A DNA stretch of 64,000 nt, taken from positions 4,156,001 to 4,220,000 of the forward strand of contig NZ_CP028923.1 in assembly GCF_005166025.1 (NCBI RefSeq), written 5' to 3'. Positions 9,008 through 18,115 of the stretch are shown piece after piece. The notes beneath the pieces were generated by a model. That model searched no databases and had not been told where the DNA came from. It was given only the letters and a program-made list of their open reading frames with translations. This DNA is from Mangrovivirga cuniculi (lineage in GTDB: Bacteria; Bacteroidota; Bacteroidia; Cytophagales; Cyclobacteriaceae). How positions within the stretch are numbered: position 1 is the stretch's first letter; the number at the start of each line of letters is the position of its first letter. A program made the position numbers and the translations under genes.

Positions 9008-9103
9008 ATGAATAAAAAAGTCATTAAACTAATATTGGTTTGCGTTTTATGCTTTTTGATTATTTATACATTGGTAATAATTATTCAAACATTAATTATT
9101 TAA
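9008..9103 (+). CDS. Possible 31-residue single-span membrane peptide
   Basis: An ATG at 9008 opens a short frame beginning MNKKVIKLILVCVLCFLIIY and ending at TAA 9101-9103. The peptide has a basic N-terminus and then about 25 almost entirely hydrophobic residues, which looks like a small membrane protein or a signal-anchor peptide. It sits alone in a 700-base gap. AT-rich DNA easily gives Ile/Leu-rich open frames by chance, so this is only a candidate. Confidence 0.25.
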   Translation: MNKKVIKLILVCVLCFLIIYTLVIIIQTLII

Positions 9104-9278
9104 TTCATCATAATTGAAATAAAAATAATGAAATTTGAATTAAGTAATTTCAAGAGGGATTAAACATTTTTTTAAAACCTGTCAAATTATTATCGAATTA
9201 ATAAAGATTAACAGATTATCGCCGGTGCACTTTTAAATCAAAGTAACCACAAGTAGTTTTACGTAATATTTTTGAGCT

Positions 9279-9725
9279 ATGAATTTTTTATCCAAACAAA
9301 TCACTTTAATCTTTTTGATCTCAGGATTGGTTCTCTCGTGTGGCAACAAGGATAACGATCCTTCGCCGGCAGAACAATTAGAAAGAAAAATCACATCAGA
9401 GAACTGGAAAATTACTTCATTTATCGATTCCGGAGATGAAAAAACCAGCAATTACACCGGTTATTTCTTCGTTTTTGGAAATGACGGAGCTCTGTCTGCC
9501 AGCAACGGTATAAATTCATTTTCCGGAACCTGGAGTATCATTACAAATCCGAGTGATGGAGATGATGACAGGCTTGAAGAGCTGGATATTGAAATAAGCT
9601 TTTCAGTTGAAAATGAATTTGATGATTTAACGGATGTGTGGGACATTTTTTATGAAAGCACTACAAGAATTGACCTGGGTGATGAAAGCAACAGCAATGA
9701 ATCATTAAGATTTGAAAATTTGTAA
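9279..9725 (+). CDS. Secreted lipoprotein, lipocalin-like
   Basis: A 148-residue protein with a lipoprotein signal peptide: hydrophobic stretch LIFLISGLVLSC, with Cys21 as the likely lipidation site. The mature part (ITSENWKITSFIDSGDEKT, then YFFVFGNDGALSASNG, FSGTWSI) resembles lipocalin-like domains that occur singly or repeated in Bacteroidota surface lipoproteins. It is strongly acidic (runs of Asp/Glu at about 95-110). It is a single-gene unit closed by the terminator at 9747. Confidence 0.7.
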   Translation: MNFLSKQITLIFLISGLVLSCGNKDNDPSPAEQLERKITSENWKITSFIDSGDEKTSNYTGYFFVFGNDGALSASNGINSFSGTWSIITNPSDGDDDRLEELDIEISFSVENEFDDLTDVWDIFYESTTRIDLGDESNSNESLRFENL

Positions 9726-9746
9726 ATAACATAAATACACGTAATT

Positions 9747-9780
9747 AACGGTTAGCAGTATAATAATTGCTAACCGTTTT
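9747..9780 (+). terminator. Terminator after the 9279 lipoprotein gene
   Basis: Eleven-base arms AACGGTTAGCA (9747-9757) and TGCTAACCGTT (9768-9778) surround a 10-base loop and run into a T stretch. It lies 22 bases after the stop codon. Confidence 0.9.
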
Positions 9781-9838
9781 TTATTGCAATCTATTTACAT
9801 TTGTTAAATTAAGCCTAGAACCTAAACCAATACCAATT

Positions 9839-10756
9839 GTGGCTGATAATTATTCATTCAAAAACATCTCATTACAAAAAGGAAAAATTGCCATCGTCAC
9901 CGGGGCTAATGTAGGTCTTGGTAAAGAAACCTGCTCTTTCTTTCTCGAAAAGAAAATAAAAGTAATAATGGCTTGCCGCAACCCGGAAAAAGCAGAAAAA
10001 GCCAAAGAAGAATTACAAAAGCGACATTCGGATGGTGAAATCGAAATCATGGAAATAGATCTTGCTGATCTCGATTCTGTCAGCTCCTTTACACGGAGTT
10101 TTCATTTAAAATATGATCGCCTGGATTTTCTGATCAATAATGCCGGGGTGATGTTTCCACCTTATCAAACAACAGTCCAGGGGTTTGAACTTCAATTTGG
10201 AGTAAATTACCTGGCACATTTTAAATTAACCTCACTTCTTTACGATCTTTTATCTAAAACGGAAGGTTCAAGAGTGGTAACATTGAGTAGTTTAGCTCAC
10301 GCATGGGGTGACATTTACTTTGACGATCTAAATTTCCTCAGAGGATATGATAAAAGAAAGGCTTACAGTCAAAGCAAGCTTGCATGCCTAATGTTCGCAT
10401 ACGAATTACAACGCAGAATTGATAAAAAGGGAAATTTATCACCTTCATCGCTTGCAGCTCATCCAGGCATTTCATCGACCAATCTGGGAAGACATTTGCC
10501 CGGTTTTGTGCAATCCGTTTTTAATACAATTGGTCCGGTGGTATTTAACTCATCCAGGCAGGGAGCTGAACCTATAGTTAGGGCAGCATTAGATCCTAAT
10601 GGAAAAGGCGGGGAATATTATGGTCCTTCAGGTTTAAAAGAATATAGTGGCAAACCGGTAAAAGTGGACTCCAACGACATTTCTAAAGATAAATTTAAAG
10701 CAAACCGACTGTGGGATGTATCAGAGCAACTCACGAACACTTCCTTTAAACCCTAA
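9839..10756 (+). CDS. Short-chain dehydrogenase/reductase, retinol-dehydrogenase-like
   Basis: A 305-residue SDR oxidoreductase. The NAD(P)-binding loop is TGANVGLGKE, the NNAG motif reads INNAGVM, and the catalytic Ser (LSSLAHAWG) and YSQSK (Tyr-x-x-x-Lys) are all present. The combination with PGISSTNLGRH fits the retinol dehydrogenase/WW-domain oxidoreductase-like branch, which reduces or oxidises varied aldehydes and ketones. I place the start at GTG 9839. The frame is open back to 9767, but that codon lies inside the preceding terminator hairpin and the extra residues have no SDR character. The small-molecule substrate is unknown. Confidence 0.8.
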   Translation: MADNYSFKNISLQKGKIAIVTGANVGLGKETCSFFLEKKIKVIMACRNPEKAEKAKEELQKRHSDGEIEIMEIDLADLDSVSSFTRSFHLKYDRLDFLINNAGVMFPPYQTTVQGFELQFGVNYLAHFKLTSLLYDLLSKTEGSRVVTLSSLAHAWGDIYFDDLNFLRGYDKRKAYSQSKLACLMFAYELQRRIDKKGNLSPSSLAAHPGISSTNLGRHLPGFVQSVFNTIGPVVFNSSRQGAEPIVRAALDPNGKGGEYYGPSGLKEYSGKPVKVDSNDISKDKFKANRLWDVSEQLTNTSFKP

Positions 10757-10793
10757 AACAAAGAAATCTAATGTTTTCAAAACCCCTATAATT

Positions 10794-11294
10794 ATGTCTG
10801 ATAATAAACAGTTTGATCACAGTAAATTTACTGTCAAATCTATCGTTGATACTAAGATACCTGATGTATATGAACTTTGGACAACACCTGCAGGACTGGA
10901 AAAATGGTTTTTAAGAAAAGCAGAATTTGTCAAACCCGACGGAACTTTTCGAAAATCTAATGAACATATTGAGGAAGGTGACACTTATCGATGGCTGTGG
11001 CATGGTTATCCTGATAAAGTTGTTGAACATGGCAAGATCCTCAAATTGAACGGGAAAAATGAATTGAAGTTTACCTTTGGAAAGGCAGGTACTGTAACGG
11101 TGAAGATAGGCATTGAAGAAAATACAACTATTATTACTTTGACCCAGGAGGATATCCCTCCCGTTGAAGAATCAGTTATTAATTATCATGTGGAATGTAA
11201 AACAGGATGGACCTTTTACCTGGCCAATTTGAATTCCTTCGTTCAGGGTGGCGTTGATCTCCGGAATAAAAATCAGAAACTCAATCTTGAATAA
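10794..11294 (+). CDS. SRPBCC/AHSA1-like (START superfamily) protein
   Basis: A 166-residue protein of the AHSA1/SRPBCC fold. It has the typical pattern IPDVYELWTTPAGLEKWFLRKAE, where an incoming helix is followed by the Trp-Phe entry of the ligand-binding cavity. GHGTW-like and C-terminal helix features follow (ECKTGWTFYLANLNSFVQGG). I use ATG 10794. The frame is open upstream into the SDR gene, but those residues are not homologous. It starts 37 bases after the SDR stop, so the two may be co-transcribed. The ligand is unknown. Confidence 0.75.
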   Translation: MSDNKQFDHSKFTVKSIVDTKIPDVYELWTTPAGLEKWFLRKAEFVKPDGTFRKSNEHIEEGDTYRWLWHGYPDKVVEHGKILKLNGKNELKFTFGKAGTVTVKIGIEENTTIITLTQEDIPPVEESVINYHVECKTGWTFYLANLNSFVQGGVDLRNKNQKLNLE

Positions 11295-11299
11295 TCTTT

Positions 11300-11342
11300 T
11301 TTAAACAAATATGCAGGATTAGCGTATATTTGTTTAAACAAA
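11300..11342. promoter_or_regulatory. Paired TTTAAACAAA repeats around a TAnnTTTG box before pirin
   Basis: TTTAAACAAATAT (11300-11312) and its inverse complement ATATTTGTTTAAA (11326-11338) form a perfect 13-base inverted repeat around a 13-base spacer. The right arm overlaps a second palindrome, TTTGTTTAAACAAA (11329-11342). A Bacteroidota-type -7 box TATATTTG lies at 11325-11332. The arrangement of three half-sites over a promoter looks like an operator for a dimeric repressor. It could instead act as an AT-rich terminator for the START-like gene. Confidence 0.5.
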
Positions 11343-11348
11343 AATAAT

Positions 11349-12206
11349 ATGAAGAAAAAAGTAAAAGCGATACACACCGGAATATACGATCCTATTGCAG
11401 ACCTTAAAACATGGAGAGCAATGCCTACACAGGATATTAATAACCTGGATCCGTTTTTATTTTTAAATCATCACGGTCCACAAAAATATGGCCCTGACAA
11501 TAATGGCTTACCATTTGGTCCTCATCCCCATCGAGGCTTCGAAACACTGACATTTGTATTGCAAGGAGATATTACCCATAAAGATTCTGTAAGTGGTGAA
11601 AGTGTGATCAATGCAGGTGGAATTCAATGGATGACAGCGGGAAGTGGGTTGATCCATGCTGAAGTTTCTTCTGATGAATTTAAAAAAGAAGGTGGGATGG
11701 AAGAAGTGATTCAGCTTTGGCTAAACCTGCCTTCAAAACTAAAAATGACTGAACCAAACTATCTTGGATTACAAAAAGATAAAATTCCGGCTGTAAAAAC
11801 CGAAGACGGACTAGGTACTGTCCATCTGGTATCGGGTCATTATAATGGTGAAAAAGGTCCGGTTGAATCATTAACAGGCTTGTTTACTTCTACTATCAAT
11901 TTATCCGAAAAGGGAGAATTTCAAATCGAACTTCCAGACGACAACCAGGTGTTATTATATGTTATTAATGGAAATATCGATATCGATGGCCATCAGGGTC
12001 AAACCCATCAATTAATAGAATTGTCTCTAGAAGGTAACGAATTGTCTTTTTTTGCTAATGAGGACAGTCAGTTAATATTTTGCTTTGGCAAACCATTTAA
12101 TGAGCCTATATTCGCCCACGGTCCGTTTGTAATGAATACAGCGGAAGAAATAAATCAGGCAATTGATGATTTTCAATCCGGTAAGCTCGGAACAATGAAT
12201 ATATAA
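11349..12206 (+). CDS. Pirin family bicupin
   Basis: A 285-residue pirin-like protein. The N-terminal cupin has the metal-binding signature: GPHPHRGFETLTFVLQG gives His and Glu ligands, and AGSGLIHAEVSSDEF adds the further His region. The C-terminal half (from about residue 175) is the second cupin domain without the metal ligands. Some pirins have quercetinase activity and others act as redox or metabolic regulators; which applies here is not visible. The promoter region carries a set of inverted repeats (11300-11342), suggesting specific regulation. Confidence 0.9.
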   Translation: MKKKVKAIHTGIYDPIADLKTWRAMPTQDINNLDPFLFLNHHGPQKYGPDNNGLPFGPHPHRGFETLTFVLQGDITHKDSVSGESVINAGGIQWMTAGSGLIHAEVSSDEFKKEGGMEEVIQLWLNLPSKLKMTEPNYLGLQKDKIPAVKTEDGLGTVHLVSGHYNGEKGPVESLTGLFTSTINLSEKGEFQIELPDDNQVLLYVINGNIDIDGHQGQTHQLIELSLEGNELSFFANEDSQLIFCFGKPFNEPIFAHGPFVMNTAEEINQAIDDFQSGKLGTMNI

Positions 12207-12234
12207 AATACTAAGATTTCTGCATGTAAATACG

Positions 12235-12267
12235 GCGACTTCCTTTGATAGGGGTCGCTATTTTTTT
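12235..12267 (+). terminator. Terminator after the pirin gene
   Basis: GCGAC (12235-12239) pairs with GTCGC (12254-12258), extended by a few C-G pairs inside the loop, and is followed by a run of seven T. Confidence 0.65.
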
Positions 12268-12334
12268 CCCCTTTATTTTAATAGGAAATTACGATTCAGG
12301 ATATTAATTTATGATCACCGGAGTGCTAAAGTAG

Positions 12335-12348
12335 CATTATCGATAATG
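12335..12348. promoter_or_regulatory. 14-bp perfect palindrome before the DUF4199 gene
   Basis: CATTATCGATAATG (12335-12348) is perfectly self-complementary and lies 25 bases before the ATG at 12373, in the position of an operator or leader hairpin. No partner regulator is visible nearby. Confidence 0.35.
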
Positions 12349-12372
12349 TATAAGTAAAACCAATCACCACAC

Positions 12373-12888
12373 ATGAAAAGATTATCTATTGAAATAAAAT
12401 GGGCTCTAATCTTTGTTATCGCAGGACTAATCTGGATTTTTCTTGAAAAACTTGTGGGCCTACATAGTGTATATATTGACAAACATCCTTATTACACCAA
12501 TTTATTCGCAATTATTGCAGTGGTAATTTATACAATTGCATTGCTTGACAAAAGAAAAAATTATTATGGTGGCAAAATGACCTATAAACAAGGTTTCGTT
12601 TCAGGTCTATGGATCACCCTGTTTGTCACTATACTCACACCACTGTCCCAATGGATCAACCATGAGATCATAACACCTCAATATTTTGAGAATGCTATTG
12701 AATATTCGGTGAAAAGTGAGCTAATGACCCAGGAAGAAGCTGAAGGGTATTTTAACATGAAAAACTATATTATCCAAAGCTTAATCTTTGCACCCATTGT
12801 AGGCTTCGTCACATCTGGTATTATCGCCTTTTTCACTAAAAATACAAACGTTGCAGAACCTCCTACAGACAAATACGCCAATCCGTGA
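12373..12888 (+). CDS. DUF4199 family membrane protein
   Basis: A 171-residue four-helix membrane protein matching DUF4199. It has a first helix (WALIFVIAGLIWIFLEKLVG), a second helix with a basic loop (LLDKRKNYYGGKMTYKQGF), a third helix running into LTPLSQWINHEIITPQYFEN, and a final helix near the C-terminus. DUF4199 is widespread in Bacteroidota and has no known function. Its stop codon TGA overlaps the GTG start of the next gene (bases 12885-12888), so the two are translationally coupled. Confidence 0.85.
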   Translation: MKRLSIEIKWALIFVIAGLIWIFLEKLVGLHSVYIDKHPYYTNLFAIIAVVIYTIALLDKRKNYYGGKMTYKQGFVSGLWITLFVTILTPLSQWINHEIITPQYFENAIEYSVKSELMTQEEAEGYFNMKNYIIQSLIFAPIVGFVTSGIIAFFTKNTNVAEPPTDKYANP

Positions 12889-14156
12889 TCTTTAGATATA
12901 ACTGGTTATATCAGGGGCTGGCAGTGCTTTTAGGCTTAGTGATTTATACGAAAGCTCATGGACAATCTGCCTACAATCCTAATATTTTACCCATGGGCGA
13001 TAAAGAACCCCTGATGGCAAATACCGGAACAGGTGGTCTTGCTTCTACTGGTGCCGTATATTATAATCCTGCAGCTCTGACCATGCTGGAAGGAACCTCC
13101 TTTTCCCTTTCTGGTACTGCTTATCTTCACTATAAATTTACTGCTAATCCGATAGGAACTATTAACGGGCAAGATCTTAAATATGAGGCCAGTGGCTTTC
13201 AAACAGTTCCGACAAGTATTGTGATGGTCAAATCATACAAGGATTGGAAAGTGGCGTTTTCGGTATTAACTCCAATGGACTTCCGCTATGAAGGCCTCTC
13301 CTCATGGACGATTAACGGACCCGATCAAGCTTTAGACGTTACCTTCCTTCAAAATTATAAGGAAAACATGCTGCTTGTCGGTTTGTCTGCCGCAAAAAAA
13401 ATTAATGAGCAATGGTCATGGGGAGCAAGTTTATACTACCAGGGATTTAGTTTTAGCACTTTCATAGAAGCAAATACAATTGTAAACAACAACCCTGAAA
13501 GATTGATTCAACAGTCATCAAGAACAACTATCAGACCTAAAAACATAATGATTATTGCAGGAATTCAACACGAAGGTGAAAAAATGAATTTTGGAATAAA
13601 ACTAACTACCCCATCAATTTATCTTTTTGGAAAAGGAGATTATTACAATTACAATTTTTCAAATATAAACCCGGATAACATAACAGCTGATGAAATTAAT
13701 TTGACCGGAATAAAAACCAAATTTAAGACTCCCGGCGAGATCAGGGCAGGTATAACTTACAAACCAGGAGTAAACTGGACGATAGCATCTGATATTGGAT
13801 ACTCTTTTAAATTAAACTATGACATTTATCCAGACAATGAAATTGAAGAAAGAGAATCATTGAGAGGGAATTTCAGAGTTAGCAGTGGTGCTGAATATCT
13901 GCTTTCTGACAGAATTTCACTTTATTCGGGTGGTTCTTATACTCCTTCCCTTGAAAAACCTGGGGAAGGAGAAAAAGGAGTAGCCTTTTGGGCATTTTTC
14001 ACTGGTTTTAAATTAAAATCAAAATATTTCCATACTGACCTCGGATTATTTTATTCTATCGGGAATGGAGAGCAACCAAAAGCTGTTGGAACTGGCATAA
14101 CAAAACTCAGATACCGTTACCTGGGAGCTTTTCTTGGCACTAATTATACTTTCTAA
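12885..14156 (+). CDS. FadL/OMPP1-like outer-membrane transport protein
   Basis: A 423-residue outer-membrane beta-barrel. After a signal peptide (cleavage near KAHGQS) the mature N-terminus contains TGTGGLASTGAVYYNPAAL, which matches the hatch-domain NPA signature of the FadL/TodX (OMPP1) family that carries fatty acids or hydrophobic compounds across the outer membrane. Amphipathic strands alternate to a C-terminus ending in Phe (LGTNYTF), as expected for BAM-dependent insertion. The GTG start overlaps the DUF4199 stop by four bases. The substrate is not identifiable. Confidence 0.8.
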   Translation: MIFRYNWLYQGLAVLLGLVIYTKAHGQSAYNPNILPMGDKEPLMANTGTGGLASTGAVYYNPAALTMLEGTSFSLSGTAYLHYKFTANPIGTINGQDLKYEASGFQTVPTSIVMVKSYKDWKVAFSVLTPMDFRYEGLSSWTINGPDQALDVTFLQNYKENMLLVGLSAAKKINEQWSWGASLYYQGFSFSTFIEANTIVNNNPERLIQQSSRTTIRPKNIMIIAGIQHEGEKMNFGIKLTTPSIYLFGKGDYYNYNFSNINPDNITADEINLTGIKTKFKTPGEIRAGITYKPGVNWTIASDIGYSFKLNYDIYPDNEIEERESLRGNFRVSSGAEYLLSDRISLYSGGSYTPSLEKPGEGEKGVAFWAFFTGFKLKSKYFHTDLGLFYSIGNGEQPKAVGTGITKLRYRYLGAFLGTNYTF

Positions 14157-14212
14157 AAAAATATTATATTGGCGAGTCAAATAATTTCAATAGTGATTAT
14201 TGGATTTTTAAT

Positions 14213-14783
14213 ATGACTACAGGTACTAATTTATCCCAACTCAGAGGGGGAAAAGGGCTTAACTCAGGAAGAACTTGCTAAAAGGTCTGGTGTTTCTCTT
14301 CGTACGATTCAAAGAATTGAAAAAGGCCAGACACATCCAAACCAATTTACTCATAAACAACTCTCTGAAGCTCTAAACGCGAATATAAATAACCTCAAAG
14401 TTAAGCCAACGCAAAAGTCTGATATAGAATTACTAAAATTGATGAACATCTCAGCTCTTTCCTTAATTCTTGTACCATACGGAAATATCATTTTTCAATC
14501 AATTTTATTATATAAAAACCGAAATAAAATCAGATTCTATTCAATTGGAAAAAGAATTTTTAGTTTTCAGATTTTATGGACGTTGACAACGTCGTTTATC
14601 TTGCTTGTTTCGGCATTCTGGCAAGTTGAAATCACCCGGATTTTGGGCTCCAAATCTTTTCCTGTTTTATTGATGATTTATGGAATAGCTACTCTTGTTA
14701 ATTGCGTGGTAATTGTTTCCCAGCAGAGAAAATTATTCAAAAATAAAATTCTAATCTATACTTTTACCCCATCCATATTTTGA
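14213..14783 (+). pseudogene. XRE-type HTH regulator with C-terminal membrane segments, frameshifted
   Basis: ATG 14213 opens MTTGTNLSQLRGGKGLNSGRT and stops early. The +1 frame from about 14250 then reads LTQEELAKRSGVSLRTIQRI, a textbook XRE helix-turn-helix, and stays open to TGA 14781-14783, with three hydrophobic segments from about 14439 on. Removing one base in GGGGGAAAA (14246-14254) restores a protein of about 190 residues whose N-terminus matches typical XRE starts. Intact relatives are membrane-anchored DNA-binding proteins. It is either a real frameshift mutation or a homopolymer sequencing error. Confidence 0.8.
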
Positions 14784-14893
14784 TTGGAGAGATTTTAAAA
14801 AAATTTTGACAGACTCTGTTTTGAGAATTCAATTGTAAACATGCTTTTTCCTTAAAACTTTCAACAATAAGCATATAAAGCTGTTATATTAAC

Positions 14894-15172
14894 ATGCAAA
14901 ATTTAAATGAACGAGAAAAAAACAGGGTGATCGAAATGGCCTGGGAAGACAGGACCCCATTTGAAGCGATTGAATTTCAATTTGGACTACCTGAAAAGGA
15001 AGTGATTAAAATAATGAGAAAGGAATTAAAAGAAAGCAGCTTTAAGATGTGGCGGAAGAGAGTCAATTCAGGAGTTAGCTCAAAACACAGAAAAAAGAGA
15101 CCCCAATCGATGAAAACATTTAAAAGTAGCAGACAGAAAACGATCAGTTTGAATAAAATATCTAAAAGATGA
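14894..15172 (+). CDS. TIGR03643 / DUF2805 family protein
   Basis: A 92-residue basic protein. The first ~65 residues match the TIGR03643 (DUF2805) family: REKNRVIEMAWEDRTPFEAI, FQFGLPEKEVIKIMR, and FKMWRKRVNSGVSSKHRKKR. The family has an HTH-like look (a short helix pair) and unknown function. The C-terminal ~25 residues are Lys/Ser rich and probably disordered. No signal peptide is present. Confidence 0.85.
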   Translation: MQNLNEREKNRVIEMAWEDRTPFEAIEFQFGLPEKEVIKIMRKELKESSFKMWRKRVNSGVSSKHRKKRPQSMKTFKSSRQKTISLNKISKR

Positions 15173-15314
15173 ACGAGTAATAAACTCTAAATAAAATGGT
15201 GATTTTTTGATTTTTTATTTAATTTAATAAAGGTCAATTATTCACCTTTTTTCAATTTAATAAGTGAATTATTGTCCTTAGAAAATCAATATCTACCGCT
15301 ATACACTCAAAAAT

Positions 15315-16322
15315 ATGAAGAACTATTTAATAGCTCTGGGGCTTTTTTTATCGTCTGTTTCATCAATTTATTCGCAAGATTCACTGGTTTTTAAAAATGG
15401 AAACATTATAGTCGGGGAAATTCAATCCCTGGGTAATGGTGTGGTAACCATTGAGACTGATTACAGTGATGATGACTTTACAATTTTATGGACAGAAATA
15501 GAAGAAGCATATACGGAATCGTTACTAACTATGGTAACTGTTGACGGAGATAGATATTACGGGACACTGCGAACAGATAATGGTAAATTGGTAATAATGG
15601 ATGAGGATGAGGGAGAAATTATTGTCAGTAGAAATGAAATCGTAAGTCTTAAACCGTTAGATAAAAAATTTCTGGACAGATTGTACGCTGGTATAGACCT
15701 TGGACTTACATTTACAAAAGCACGAGATCAAAGGCAATTTACTTTGAGAAGCCGGGCAGGGTACCTAACCGAAAAATGGTCTATTGACATGAATTACAAC
15801 GTTTTAAATTCTTCTCAAAATGATACTGAGGATATACACCGAACAGATGGAAATATTGCTATCAAATATATTTTACCTCGTGAATGGTATATCACAGCTC
15901 AAGTAGACTTTCTTTCTAGTACAGATCAGCTATTAGATCTTCGAACAAACTCAAGAATTGGTGTTGGTAAATATCTTATACGAACTAACAAATTGTATTG
16001 GGGAATACAGGGAGGAGTTTCATACAATGTTGAAGACTATGAAGGATTTAACAATGACAGAGAAAGTACTGAGGCCTGGTTTGGTACAGGATTTAATGTT
16101 TATGATATTGGTGATTTTAGTTTACTTACAAATATAGTAGTATACCCCAGTCTTACCGAATCTGACAGAATCAGGATCGATTACAATCTTGATTTACAAT
16201 ATGATCTTCCACTCGATTTCTATGTTAAAACCGGATTGACATTGAACTATGATAGTGAACCAATTGAAGGAGGAGTAGAAACAGATTACGTATGGCAAAC
16301 TTCCTTCGGTTGGAGTTGGTAA
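15315..16322 (+). CDS. Outer-membrane DUF481 protein with N-terminal beta domain
   Basis: A 335-residue exported protein. Signal peptide residues 1-20 end near SIYSQDS. Residues ~22-120 contain two short repeats of a small beta unit (FKNGNIIVGEIQSLGNG and VDGDRYYGTLRTDNGK). Residues ~125-335 are the DUF481 beta-barrel (salt-induced YdiY-type) with alternating amphipathic strands ending in Trp (FGWSW). It is probably in the outer membrane. Its function is unknown. It is convergent with the barrel gene at 16397. Confidence 0.75.
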   Translation: MKNYLIALGLFLSSVSSIYSQDSLVFKNGNIIVGEIQSLGNGVVTIETDYSDDDFTILWTEIEEAYTESLLTMVTVDGDRYYGTLRTDNGKLVIMDEDEGEIIVSRNEIVSLKPLDKKFLDRLYAGIDLGLTFTKARDQRQFTLRSRAGYLTEKWSIDMNYNVLNSSQNDTEDIHRTDGNIAIKYILPREWYITAQVDFLSSTDQLLDLRTNSRIGVGKYLIRTNKLYWGIQGGVSYNVEDYEGFNNDRESTEAWFGTGFNVYDIGDFSLLTNIVVYPSLTESDRIRIDYNLDLQYDLPLDFYVKTGLTLNYDSEPIEGGVETDYVWQTSFGWSW

Positions 16323-16396
16323 TCCTTTTCCTTTCTATATGAATAAAAAAATAGCCACTCAAGAGAGAAGCTATTAAATTTATATGTCAAAAATTA

Positions 16397-16975
16397 CTAA
16401 AATCTAAGTCCGGCAGTCAGGAAGAAAGATCTTCGCTTTCCAATATCCAATTCATCTAAATCTGATACATCAGAAACTGACCACTCCCAGGAAAGGTCCA
16501 AATAAAATATCGCAATATCAACACCTGCTCCCAGATGAACTCCGCCTGTAGGATTAGTAAAATCATCTTTGTCAAAACCAACTAAATCTACATCTGTCAA
16601 AATAAACAAAGAACCTCCACCAAAACCTCTTAAGGAAGCTAATGTCTCTTCACTACCCAGTAGATGATACCCAATTCTTACCGGTATATAAACTCCGCTA
16701 AAAGTTCCATCGATGTCGTCCTGACCTACACTACTTTCAAAAGTAAACTCTGTGGTTTTTTGAGTATAAAAAGCCCCCGCTTCCCAGTAAAACTTATCTC
16801 CTGATAATACAGTAGCTCCTATTTGCCAGCCAACCTTTCCTGAAGATTCTCCTGATTCGGGATCTTTGGAAACATCAGTAATATTTATGCCGGCACCTGG
16901 CTTTACTTCCAGCTGAGCAAATGAAGTTTGAGCCAGAAATAATAACAATCCCAAAAGTAAAATGATCTTTTTCAT
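16397..16975 (-). CDS. Small outer-membrane beta-barrel protein (PorT/OMP_b-brl type)
   Basis: A 192-residue exported protein. I use ATG 16975 because the signal peptide MKKIILLLGLLLFLAQTSFA starts there. The frame extends 18 codons upstream without signal character. The mature part begins QLEVKPGAGINITDVSKD and shows alternating strands through to SFFLTAGLRF with a terminal Phe, as in the outer membrane beta-barrel domain family common in Bacteroidota. The function is unknown. Confidence 0.7.
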   Translation of the reverse strand: MKKIILLLGLLLFLAQTSFAQLEVKPGAGINITDVSKDPESGESSGKVGWQIGATVLSGDKFYWEAGAFYTQKTTEFTFESSVGQDDIDGTFSGVYIPVRIGYHLLGSEETLASLRGFGGGSLFILTDVDLVGFDKDDFTNPTGGVHLGAGVDIAIFYLDLSWEWSVSDVSDLDELDIGKRRSFFLTAGLRF

Positions 16976-17161
16976 AATTTCAAATAGTTTATAAGATTGA
17001 TAGAAAGCATATAAAACATTAAAATACAATAAAATGTTTATTTATTACCATTGAAAATAATTAATAAAAGCACTTAGGCTAAATATTAATTTGATCCTAA
17101 CATATCATTTTTATTATATTGCTGCGCATTTAGATATTTTTATAATCTTTATTCATTACTA

Positions 17162-17950
17162 ATGAGGTTTAAACAATATATATACGTGTTATTTTTTATA
17201 GTTATTGCAGCTTGCAGCTCTGAAAACGAAGAAAATGATACTTCCGAAACGGTTGATACTGTTTCTGTTATTGAAGAAAAAATTGCCGAAATAGATAAGA
17301 CCAAGCCTTCTGATTCAATTGCTGGACTTTTTTCCGGGAATTGGATTAGTAGTTATTACCTAAAGAAAATAAAAGATAGTGCTTCTATTTACCTAAATAG
17401 AAATTACGAATCCTCCTTGCTAGGCTTTAAACTTGATGAAAAGGGAGTTGCCTCCGGTGATGCCTGGATTATAACCAATAGCACAAATAATCAAACTTCA
17501 GATCGCCCTATTAGATGGAATTATGATGATAGTTCATTTATTTCTCTTGACTCCCCTGCAATAAAAATTTATCTAAACAGACCGGGCAGTATGATTTATG
17601 AATATGCAAATGGCAATAAAGCATATTTCAGAAAAGTAAGAGATAGGGAAAGTGCTCTACGCAATACCTTATTTTCTGGTACATACGTAAACGATAATGG
17701 TAAAGAATATGTCTTTAATGCTGATGGAACGGTAAAAGGATTTAATGGAAAAGAGCATTATTCTTTATTAAATAACTTTAGTGAAGAACTTGAATTTGAT
17801 GCCGTATTCATAAGTAGCAATAAAGACCGGGATAATGAACTTATCTACCATTACGAAATATCCGGAGATACTTTAAGATTATATGATCTGGCGGGCATGT
17901 ACCCGGAAATGGGTATCGGAGCTATCGCACATGAACTAATCAAACAATAA
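17162..17950 (+). CDS. Lipoprotein of unknown function
   Basis: A 262-residue protein with a lipoprotein signal (FFIVIAACSSEN, probable lipidation Cys19) followed by an acidic linker. The mature part contains two similar beta-rich halves: LFSGNWISSYYLKKIKDSAS and LFSGTYVNDNGKEYVFNADG. Each starts with a Gly-Trp/Tyr strand like lipocalin or NlpE-like folds. I do not recognise a named family. No neighbours are close enough to suggest an operon. Confidence 0.6.
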   Translation: MRFKQYIYVLFFIVIAACSSENEENDTSETVDTVSVIEEKIAEIDKTKPSDSIAGLFSGNWISSYYLKKIKDSASIYLNRNYESSLLGFKLDEKGVASGDAWIITNSTNNQTSDRPIRWNYDDSSFISLDSPAIKIYLNRPGSMIYEYANGNKAYFRKVRDRESALRNTLFSGTYVNDNGKEYVFNADGTVKGFNGKEHYSLLNNFSEELEFDAVFISSNKDRDNELIYHYEISGDTLRLYDLAGMYPEMGIGAIAHELIKQ

Positions 17951-18115
17951 CCGGATGTATCCCCTGTTATTTTAAACATTCACAGTAAAAATACTTTTAT
18001 CTTATGGAATTTCACATTGGATAAAACCATTTATTTATTTCTATTTATATAAATAATAACTTAAATTAATATAAGCAAAGTCACGAGGAATAACACCATC
18101 TAAATACCTCGTTAT

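Noticed and set aside
9767-9838. Longer start for the SDR gene
   Set aside because: The start codon at 9767 lies inside the terminator hairpin of the previous gene; GTG 9839 gives a normal SDR N-terminus.
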